From NCBI GenBank assembly GCA_965221075.1, contig OZ244865.1, forward strand, positions 1,364,001 to 1,428,000: 64,000 bases of DNA, in the 5' to 3' direction. Made by a program: the position numbers and the translations under genes. Each line of letters starts with the position of its first letter. Position 1 is the stretch's first letter. The stretch is from UBA2970 sp965221075 (lineage in GTDB: Bacteria > Verrucomicrobiota > Verrucomicrobiia > Limisphaerales > AAA164-E04). Of this stretch, positions 47,735-54,431 are shown piece by piece. The notes under the pieces were generated by a model. It was given only the letters and a program-made list of their open reading frames with translations. It was not told the origin of the DNA and did no database searches.

Positions 47735-47807
47735 ATCCCCGAGGCTTGGGCTTGAAACCGGGCGCCGGTTCTGGTCTGCTCGGAGGGGTCCGGGCCCCGG
47801 AGAGACG

Positions 47808-48374
47808 ATGGATCCCAAGGAGTACTTGAGCAAGGAGCGCGGCAGAGCGGCCCGCTCCGAGCTGCGCGACGGCCAGGCCCAGACGATCTCGGGCAGCTAC
47901 CTGCACACCGTCCTGGCGACCAACATCGCCGGGGAGATGCGCCACCGGCTGAGGAACACCGAGTGCCGGGTCCTCAACTGCGGCATGCGCGTCCATGTCC
48001 CCGAGAGCGGACTCTTCGCCTATCCCGACGTCCAGGTGGTGGCCCACGGACCCGAGTTCCTCGACGGCTGCAACGACACCCTGCTCAACCCCCGGGTGAT
48101 CGTGGAGGTGCTCTCCGACGAGACCGCGGCCTGGGACCAGGGGGTCAAGTTCTGGCACTACCGCCACGTGGAGTCCCTGGTGGAGTACCTGCTGGTCTCC
48201 CACAGCACCTGGATGGCGGACCACTACGTGAGGCAGGCGGGGGGCTCCTGGATGCTGCGCACCGTCGAGGGCAAGGACGGGAGCGTCAGCTTCGTCTCGG
48301 CCAAGTGCCAGCTCCCCCTCTCCGAGGTCTACGCCCATACCGGGATCGGCCCCGACCAGTCCCCTTCCCGATAG
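47808..48374 (+). CDS. Uma2-family (DUF820) PD-(D/E)XK endonuclease-like protein
   Basis: The 188-residue protein has the Uma2 core: ISGSYLHTVLATNIAGEM, the nuclease PD in FAYPDVQVVAHGPEF, and LLNPRVIVEVLSDETAAWDQGVKFWHYRHVESLVEYLLV with the VEVLS Glu. DUF820 proteins are widespread in cyanobacteria and PVC bacteria, often in many copies, and are thought to be nucleases of unknown role. A hairpin AACCGG-GCG-CCGGTT and a TTGAAA-N17-TCTGCT box lie 40-60 bases upstream; their use as a promoter is uncertain. Confidence 0.88.
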   Translation: MDPKEYLSKERGRAARSELRDGQAQTISGSYLHTVLATNIAGEMRHRLRNTECRVLNCGMRVHVPESGLFAYPDVQVVAHGPEFLDGCNDTLLNPRVIVEVLSDETAAWDQGVKFWHYRHVESLVEYLLVSHSTWMADHYVRQAGGSWMLRTVEGKDGSVSFVSAKCQLPLSEVYAHTGIGPDQSPSR

Positions 48375-48383
48375 CCCGCCAGC

Positions 48384-49265
48384 ATGATTCTCACCGGCAT
48401 AGCCGACGAGGCGGGAGCCTCGATCGACGCCCAGATCCGGGCCACCCGGGAGCTGGGCTGGGACTGCATCGAGGCGCGCACCGTGGAGGTGGAGGGCTTC
48501 CCCCGGGCCAACCTCCACGACCTTCCCGACGCCGCCTTCGGCCTGGTGGAGGAGAAGCTGGCCCGGGCCGGCATCGGGGTGTACGCCCTGGGATCGACCA
48601 TCGCCAACTGGAGCAAGCGGATCGAGGATCCCTTCGACACCGCGGACGTGGAGCGGGCCGTCGTCCGGATGAAGCGCCTCGGCACGCGCTACGTCCGCAT
48701 CATGAGCTACGCGGTAAGCCCCGGGCCCGACCAGCGGGAGGAGGAGCGCTTCCGGCGGGTGAGCGAGATCGCCAGGCGCTTCCTGGACGCCGGGCTGGTC
48801 CCGCTTCACGAGAACTGCATGAACTACGGGGGGATGAGCTGGCAGCACGCGCTGCGCCTGCTGGAGAACGTCCCCGGCCTGCGCTGGGTGTTCGACACCG
48901 CCAACCCGGTGTTCAACGACGACTGCAGCAAGCCCGAGCCCCGGCCCAAGCAGGATCCCTGGGAGTTCTGGACCCGCGTCCGGGACCATGTCGACCACAT
49001 CCACGTCAAGGACGCGGTCTGGGTGCCCGAGAGGAACGACGCCCGCTACACCCTGCCCGGGGAGGGGGACGGAGCGGTCCGCCGCATCCTCGCCGACGCC
49101 CTGGCCCGGGGGTACGACAAGGGAATCTCCATCGAGCCCCACACCGCGGTGGTCTTCCACGACTCCTCCTCCCGATCCTCCGAGCAGGAGGCCTACGACA
49201 GCTACGTCCTCTACGGCCGCAGGCTGGCCGAGCTGATCGGCGAGATCAGGGCGGAGGCTTCCTGA
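48384..49265 (+). CDS. Sugar phosphate isomerase/epimerase-type TIM barrel
   Basis: The 293-residue AP endonuclease 2-type barrel has the four metal ligands in place: Glu in VPLHENCMNYGG, Asp in RWVFDTANPVF, His in VDHIHVKDAVW, and Glu in GISIEPHTAVVF. The start ILTGIADEAGASIDAQIRAT and WDCIEARTVEVEGF are typical. Such enzymes interconvert keto-sugars or inosose-type compounds. With the Gfo/Idh/MocA gene two genes upstream it may form an inositol- or uronate-like catabolic pair. It begins 9 bases after the Uma2 gene. Confidence 0.88.
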   Translation: MILTGIADEAGASIDAQIRATRELGWDCIEARTVEVEGFPRANLHDLPDAAFGLVEEKLARAGIGVYALGSTIANWSKRIEDPFDTADVERAVVRMKRLGTRYVRIMSYAVSPGPDQREEERFRRVSEIARRFLDAGLVPLHENCMNYGGMSWQHALRLLENVPGLRWVFDTANPVFNDDCSKPEPRPKQDPWEFWTRVRDHVDHIHVKDAVWVPERNDARYTLPGEGDGAVRRILADALARGYDKGISIEPHTAVVFHDSSSRSSEQEAYDSYVLYGRRLAELIGEIRAEAS

Positions 49266-49363
49266 GGCTCTACCGGAAGAAGGCGGCATGCTGGCTCCGT
49301 CCGCCCACGGCATGCCGGGGCTGAAGGCATGTCCCCCCTTCATAATGGTGCCCCCGTCCGTCC

Positions 49364-49392
49364 TTGCGGCATGACGCCATCGACGGCAGGAT
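49364..49392 (+). promoter_or_regulatory. Candidate promoter TTGCGG-N17-CAGGAT of ATPase copy 1
   Basis: TTGCGG at 49364-49369 and CAGGAT at 49387-49392, spacer 17, identical in both copies. The start site would fall at the second or third in-frame ATG (49397 or 49403), so the mRNA may be leaderless. Confidence 0.35.
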
Positions 49393-50728
49393 GCCTATGG
49401 CCATGAAGCGCCGAGAACAGTTCGACCGGGAACTGCTGGAAGACTACAGCAAGCCCTTGGTCAGGCAGGCTGCCCCCGTTTTCGTCGGCCGCCAGGACGT
49501 CCTCGAGCTGATCCGGGACAACTGCCGCGTTGCGATGCGGGCCATCGGAAGGAACGAGCCCGCCGCCGGGCTCACCATCGTCCTCCAGGGAGCCCCCGGG
49601 GCCGGAAAGACCTCCGTCCTATCGCACCTGGAGAAGGAATGGGACGGGAAGAAGGACCGCCCTCATATCCTGCCAGTGGACCAGATCTCCCTCGAGGACC
49701 CGGAGACAGCGGCGCTCGAGATCATCAGGAAGATCGCTCCCTCCAAGGCGAAGGACTACCGCCAGAAGATCGTCACGAGCACCGGAGCCAGGATGGGCAT
49801 TGTAGGTCTCGGCGCGGAAGGATCGACCACCCGTGAAACCGATCCGGAAGCCGCCTCCTTCTCGATCCTGAAGGAAGTCCTTCCCCCGCAGGACTGGAAG
49901 CAGCCCCTCTGCATCCTGGTGGACGAGATCCAGGAAGTTGGAAAAAACCACAAGCGCTGCCTGACGGCCCTCCACCTAGGGACCCACCGCCTTCCCATCG
50001 TCCCCATCTACGCCGGCCTGGCCAATTCCACCACCGCCCTGGCCGAGGCCGGCCTCAGCCGCCTGCAAATCGGCAACGTCCGCACCCTGGGACCCCTGGC
50101 CGACGGGGAGGTGCGCTCCTGCGTGAAGCAGATGCTGGCCAACTGCCGCATCGACCTGGGCACCGGCTACGTGTTGGACTGCCTGTCAGACTGGATCGTG
50201 GAGCGCTCCGAGGGGTGGCCCCAGCATGTCCGGACCGAGGCCGCCGCACTCTTCTGGGCTCTCGTCCCGGCCAAAGGCGCAATCCAGGACATCGATATCG
50301 ACGCCATGATGGAACGCGCACGAGCCTACCGGGAAGAGAGCTATAGACGCCGCCGAAGCGATGAAATGATCGCTTCCAGGGACCTGGTGGCGGCGATCAT
50401 GGCGGAGCTGCCCGCTAGCGGAGGCCTCCTCTACAGCAGGGTGCTGGACGTCATCGATGAGAAGAGCGAAGCCGGTTCAGGCAGGAGTTGGAAACTTCCG
50501 GAAGGAATGACTTCCGACCAGTTCCTTGGGCATCTGATCCACAAGGGCGCCCTGCAGACCAACGACGATGACGATCTGGTCTGCCCCATCCCCAGCCTGC
50601 GCACCTGGCTGATCGACCGGACCCGCCCCGCCGCCGAGAGGATCAGCCCTGCTTCAGAGCTCCATCAGACCCTCGTCCAGTGGGAGGCGGCCCTGGCGGC
50701 GGAAAGGGCGGCAGAGGGCTCCGCCTAG
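49391..50728 (+). CDS. AAA-type P-loop ATPase, tandem copy 1
   Basis: The protein has 445 residues from the first of three close ATGs (49391, 49397, 49403). Walker A G67-APGAGKT-74 and Walker B with catalytic Glu (CILVDEIQEV, about 174-183) are clear. FVGRQDVLELIRDN before the P-loop and PIYAGLANSTTALAEAGLSRL after it resemble the Orc1-like/AAA_16 class. WPQHVRTEAAALFW is followed by a lid-type helical region, then a C-terminal winged-helix-like part ending RTWLID and a helical tail. No membrane segment or nuclease domain. It is paired with a near-identical copy downstream; residues 1-305 agree at about 92 percent and the rest at about 55-60 percent. The biological role is unknown; a regulatory or defence-type switch ATPase is possible. 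Confidence 0.8.
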   Translation: MPMAMKRREQFDRELLEDYSKPLVRQAAPVFVGRQDVLELIRDNCRVAMRAIGRNEPAAGLTIVLQGAPGAGKTSVLSHLEKEWDGKKDRPHILPVDQISLEDPETAALEIIRKIAPSKAKDYRQKIVTSTGARMGIVGLGAEGSTTRETDPEAASFSILKEVLPPQDWKQPLCILVDEIQEVGKNHKRCLTALHLGTHRLPIVPIYAGLANSTTALAEAGLSRLQIGNVRTLGPLADGEVRSCVKQMLANCRIDLGTGYVLDCLSDWIVERSEGWPQHVRTEAAALFWALVPAKGAIQDIDIDAMMERARAYREESYRRRRSDEMIASRDLVAAIMAELPASGGLLYSRVLDVIDEKSEAGSGRSWKLPEGMTSDQFLGHLIHKGALQTNDDDDLVCPIPSLRTWLIDRTRPAAERISPASELHQTLVQWEAALAAERAAEGSA

Positions 50729-51098
50729 CCAAAGATTCCTCCCGCTCCCAGGGCGATCAGGGGATGGAGCGTCAGGTCCGGCCGGGCGCTGTCCTGCCAC
50801 CACTAGGCATCCGGACGTCCGCCCTGAGGCGCCAGTTCCCCAGCTCGGCCGGCATGGGCCGAAGTCGGCGCCCGGCGCCAGGCACGGCCAGTCAAAAAAG
50901 ATACCAAGCATATGGCGCAGCCTGTCTGTGCCCTTGGAGCCGAGTTGCCATGGCCAGTGCCAGCCACGGCTGTCTGTACAACACAAACCCGCATGTCTTT
51001 CAGTAGAAGCGCAAAAGGTGGCATGCTGGCTCTGTCCGCTCACGGCATGCCGGGGCTGAAGGCCTCTTCCCCCTCCTTCCTGGCGCTCCCGTCCGTCC

Positions 51099-51127
51099 TT
51101 GCGGCATGACGCCATAGACGGCAGGAT
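51099..51127 (+). promoter_or_regulatory. Candidate promoter TTGCGG-N17-CAGGAT of ATPase copy 2
   Basis: TTGCGG at 51099-51104 and CAGGAT at 51122-51127. Both boxes are conserved with copy 1, while bases between the GGGGCTGAAGG block and the -35 box have changed freely. Confidence 0.35.
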
Positions 51128-52466
51128 GCCTATGGCCATGAAGCGCCGAGAACAGTTCGACCGGGAACTGCTGGAAGACTACAGCAAGCCCTTGGTCAGG
51201 CAGGCTGCCCCCGCCTTCGTCGGCCGCCAGGACGTCCTCGAGCTGATCCGGGACAACTGCCGCGTTGCGATGCGGGCCATCGGAAGGAACGAGCCCGCCG
51301 CCGGGCTCACCATCGTCCTCCAGGGAGCCCCCGGGGCTGGAAAGACCGCTGTCCTCACGCACCTGGAGAAGGAATGGGACGGGAAGAAGGACCGCCCGCA
51401 TATCCTGCCAGTGGACCAGATCTCCCTCGAGGACCCGGAGACGGCGGCGCTCGAGATTATAAGAAAGATCGATCCCTCCAAGGCGAAGGACTATCGCCAG
51501 AAGGTCGTCACCAACACCGGAGCCAGAATTTGCCTTGGAGGACTCGGAGCGGAAGGATCGACCACCCGTGCCACCGACCCGGAAGCCGCCTCCTTCTCGA
51601 TCCTGAAGGAAGTCCTTCCCCCGCAGGACTGGAAGCAGCCCCTCTGCATCCTGGTGGACGAGATCCAGAACGTCGGGAAGATCCACGAGAAAGTCCTGAC
51701 GGCCCTCCACCTAGGAACTCACCGCCTCCCCATCGTCCCAATCTACGCCGGCCTGGCCAATTCCACCGACGCCCTGGCCGCCGTCGGCCTCAGCCGCCTG
51801 CAAATCGGCAACGTCCGCACCCTGGGGGCCCTTGCCGGCGAGGAGGTGCGCTCCTGCGTGAAGCAGATGCTGGTCAACTGCCGCATCGACCTGGGCGCAG
51901 GCTACGCGGTGCGCTGCCTGTCCGACTGGATCGTGGAGCGCTCCGAGGGGTGGCCCCAGCATGTCCGGACCGAGGCGGCCGCTCTCTTCTGGGCTCTCGG
52001 CCCGGCCAAAGGCGCAATCCAGGACATCGATATCGACGCCATGACGGACCGCGCATTCAAGTACCGGAACGAGAGCTATGAAGCCCGCCAAAGCACCGAG
52101 ATGGCGAACGCCGACCACCTGGTGGCGGCGGTCATGAAGGAGCTGCCTGCCGACGGTGGCCTGCGCCGCAGCAATGTGCTGGACTTCATCGAAAAGAAGA
52201 TTGCATCCGCTCCGGATCACAGGAGCTGGAAACTTCCAAAAGGAATGGACACCGACCTGTTCCTTGATCATCTGATCCAGAAGGGCGCCATGCAGCCCTT
52301 CGACGCAGACAAGCTGGCCTGCCCCATCCCCAGCCTGCGCGCCTGGCTGATCGACCGGATCCGTCCGGAAGCGGAGAAACCCGACCCCACGAGCGAGTCC
52401 GCCCAGGCTCTCGTCCAGTGGGAAGCGGCCCTGGCGGCGGAAAGGGCGGCCAAGGGCTCCGCCTAG
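51126..52466 (+). CDS. AAA-type P-loop ATPase, tandem copy 2
   Basis: The 446-residue paralogue of copy 1 has an intact Walker A (GAPGAGKTAVL) and Walker B (CILVDEIQNV). Most differences before residue 305 are single substitutions; a cluster sits just after Walker B (GKIHEKVLTAL for GKNHKRCLTAL). From YRNESYEARQSTEMANADHL on, the two copies diverge strongly, then agree again at CPIPSLRAWLIDR and VQWEAALAAERAA. The C-terminal region is thus the variable, probably specificity-giving part. Start choice and promoter as for copy 1. Confidence 0.8.
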   Translation: MPMAMKRREQFDRELLEDYSKPLVRQAAPAFVGRQDVLELIRDNCRVAMRAIGRNEPAAGLTIVLQGAPGAGKTAVLTHLEKEWDGKKDRPHILPVDQISLEDPETAALEIIRKIDPSKAKDYRQKVVTNTGARICLGGLGAEGSTTRATDPEAASFSILKEVLPPQDWKQPLCILVDEIQNVGKIHEKVLTALHLGTHRLPIVPIYAGLANSTDALAAVGLSRLQIGNVRTLGALAGEEVRSCVKQMLVNCRIDLGAGYAVRCLSDWIVERSEGWPQHVRTEAAALFWALGPAKGAIQDIDIDAMTDRAFKYRNESYEARQSTEMANADHLVAAVMKELPADGGLRRSNVLDFIEKKIASAPDHRSWKLPKGMDTDLFLDHLIQKGAMQPFDADKLACPIPSLRAWLIDRIRPEAEKPDPTSESAQALVQWEAALAAERAAKGSA

Positions 52467-53009
52467 CCAAGGATTCCTCCCGCTCCCAGGGCGATCAGGG
52501 GATGGAGCGGCAGGTCCGGCCGGGCGCTGCCAGACCGCCTCAAGGCTTGCGGACGTCCGCCCTGAGGCGCCGGTTCCCCAGCTTGGCCGGCGGGGCCGAA
52601 GCCGGCGCCTGGCGCTGCCGGTAAAAAAACGGCGCCAGGCATGTGGCGCGCCTGTCTGTGCCTCGGGATCCGAACTGCCATGGACAGTGCCAGCCGCAGC
52701 TGCCCGGCAAGCGCAAGTCCATGCGGTTCTCGGTCGAGGCCTTCCGGGAATTCCGCCGCATGGAGCTTCCGGAGCCCCTCCGGCGATGGAGATCGATCGG
52801 AGGCCGCTCGCCGGAAGCCAGGCGCATGGCGCGCCGGTTCCGGGCCTCTCCTCCCAGGGAGGGCTGTCCAGAATCCCCGCTCCTGCCGAGGGAGGGCCCG
52901 ATCGCCCGCCCCGCGCTACCGGCTGCGGCCCGGGGGATGCTGGGACGGGGCGCGTTCCGGCTGCGCCGACGGGGACGGGTTCCTCCGGCGGCCTGCCGGA
53001 GAGGGGCTT
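52467..53009. other. 543-bp non-coding spacer with conserved ATPase-unit flank and hairpin
   Basis: The first about 235 bases are the downstream flank of duplication copy 2. Within it, GCCTGGC (52607-52613) pairs with GCCAGGC (52634-52640), and GCCG (52617-52620) pairs with CGGC (52630-52633), around an A7 loop. The remaining about 300 bases are GC-rich without a coding frame and lead to the 3' end of the DUF1552 gene. Confidence 0.55.
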
Positions 53010-54431
53010 TCAGGCGAGGATGGCGTCGACGGGTCGGTGCTCCCTGCCCTCGGGGCCGAGGCGGCGGCTGGAGACCCCCAAGGCCGAGAGCATCGAGTTG
53101 TAGACGTCGATGCCTTCGGCCGGGACGTCGAGGATCCCTCCGGTGCGGAAGCGGCCGTTGGCCCCGGTGATGGCGTGGAAGACCCCGGAGAGCTCGCGCT
53201 TCACGTCGGAGTGGCGGCCGTCGCCGGACTCGGTGGAGATGGTGATCAGCGAGTTCTCCAGGATGGTGCGGCCGTTGGCCTCCAGGGACTCGGGGCCGTC
53301 GAGCATCTTCAGGAAGCAGGCCACCTCCCGCATCTTCATGTGGGCGTGGGCCCGCAGCTGGAGGTTGTCCTTCTTCTCGCTGTACCGGTGCCACCATTCG
53401 TGGCTGCAGCCCTGGGAGCCTCCGGCGCCGAGCTCGGCCGAGTCGTTGAAGGTGTAGATCCTCCTTCCCTCGTAGACGTAGTCTCCGGTCATGCGCAGGC
53501 GCTCTCCGGCGGCCAGGAAGGTGAGAGCGCCAAAGCGGGCACGGTCCGTCTGGATGGCGATGGCGTAGAGCTCGGCCAGCAGCCGCCACTCCTCGACCAG
53601 ATCCTGCAGCCTCATGTCGATGCCCTCGCCTCCGGGGTCGGCATGCCCCCCGTGGGCCAGGCTGGAGCGGGGGGGCAGCGGGGGAGCCCCCTCGGCATGG
53701 TCGGGCATCTCGTAGGCGCGCCGCTCCAGCTCCCGGATCCGGTCCAGGTGCTGGGAGAGGCGGGACTTGGAGGCCTCGCCGAGGGGGGAGTTGGCTCCCA
53801 TGTAGCGGCGGTACTGCCCGATGACCGTGTCGAGGACGCTGCGCTTGAGCCTTCGGGTCCGGGCCTCGCCGTCGCCCAGATCGATGGTGCCGAAGACCCG
53901 GTCGAAGAGGTCGCGGGGCTTCTCCTGCATCGCCGCCGCGATGGTGCCGTCGAGGTTGTAGCTGTGGATGTAGCGGCTGATCCGGCTGCGCCGGAAGAAG
54001 GTGCCGGCCACCAGGGAGGGAGCCATGCTGCCGGGCATCCCTCCGGGGTAGTGCTGCATGCGCACCAGCTGGTCGATCGAGGGGCCTCCCGACCTGGCCT
54101 CGCCGTTGGGGGGCTCGGCGGTGAAGGCGCCGGAGGCGCCGTCGAAGTGGGCGTTGATCCCCGATTCGTCGCAGCGGATCTGGTCCACGCCGCGCAGGAT
54201 CGACAGCTTGCCGGCCAGGGGTTCGAGCGGCTCCAGCACGCCCTCGAAGCCCTCGGCCTGCAGGGGAGCGGGTATGCCCAGCCCGAAGAACACGTTGAAG
54301 GCCCTCACCGGGACCTTGGCCGAGGAGGAGGGGATGGGGGAGGCGGCCATCTCCTCCAGGAGGGGCAGCCCGATGGCGACGCTGCCGATCCCCTTGAGGA
54401 GGGTCCTGCGGCTGAGGGTGGGTTGTCTCAT
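53010..54431 (-). CDS. DUF1552-domain protein with Tat-type signal
   Basis: The 473-residue protein begins MRQPTLSRRTLLKGIGSVAI, a twin-arginine signal. The DUF1552 body has VFFGLGIPAPLQAEGFE, the LSILRGVDQIRCDESGINAHFDGASGAFT block, SIDQLVRMQH, LDTVIGQYRRYMG, RLSQHLDRIRELERRAYE, and GDGRHSDVKRELSGVFHAITGANG. In PVC bacteria and myxobacteria DUF1552 proteins are encoded next to DUF1592/DUF1588/DUF1585-type cytochrome proteins, as here. The start overlaps the upstream gene (ATGA). The function is unknown; it is exported and probably works with the upstream protein. Confidence 0.92.
   Translation of the reverse strand: MRQPTLSRRTLLKGIGSVAIGLPLLEEMAASPIPSSSAKVPVRAFNVFFGLGIPAPLQAEGFEGVLEPLEPLAGKLSILRGVDQIRCDESGINAHFDGASGAFTAEPPNGEARSGGPSIDQLVRMQHYPGGMPGSMAPSLVAGTFFRRSRISRYIHSYNLDGTIAAAMQEKPRDLFDRVFGTIDLGDGEARTRRLKRSVLDTVIGQYRRYMGANSPLGEASKSRLSQHLDRIRELERRAYEMPDHAEGAPPLPPRSSLAHGGHADPGGEGIDMRLQDLVEEWRLLAELYAIAIQTDRARFGALTFLAAGERLRMTGDYVYEGRRIYTFNDSAELGAGGSQGCSHEWWHRYSEKKDNLQLRAHAHMKMREVACFLKMLDGPESLEANGRTILENSLITISTESGDGRHSDVKRELSGVFHAITGANGRFRTGGILDVPAEGIDVYNSMLSALGVSSRRLGPEGREHRPVDAILA

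Larger units (their letters stand above)
49280..50972 (+). repeat. Tandem duplication unit, copy 1 (AAA ATPase gene with both flanks)
   Basis: The unit matches 51014-52703 over its whole length. About 110 bases upstream (GGCATGCTGGCT, then CGGCATGCCGGGGCTGAAGG and GTCCGTCCTTGCGGCATGAC) and about 245 bases downstream (TTCCTCCCGCTCCCAGGGCG and following) are conserved together with the gene. The spacer between units is about 41 bases. Conservation of the non-coding flanks shows that the duplication covered a whole unit, not just the gene. Confidence 0.85.
51014..52703 (+). repeat. Tandem duplication unit, copy 2
   Basis: Second copy of the unit described at 49280, with the same order of upstream flank, promoter box, gene and downstream flank. 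Its downstream flank adds a strong hairpin at 52607-52640 that is only partly kept in copy 1. Confidence 0.85.

Noticed and set aside
52607..52640. Hairpin after ATPase copy 2 as an intrinsic terminator
   Set aside because: On the plus strand there is no T-run after the stem; the homopolymer is an A7 loop, so it is reported only as a structured element.
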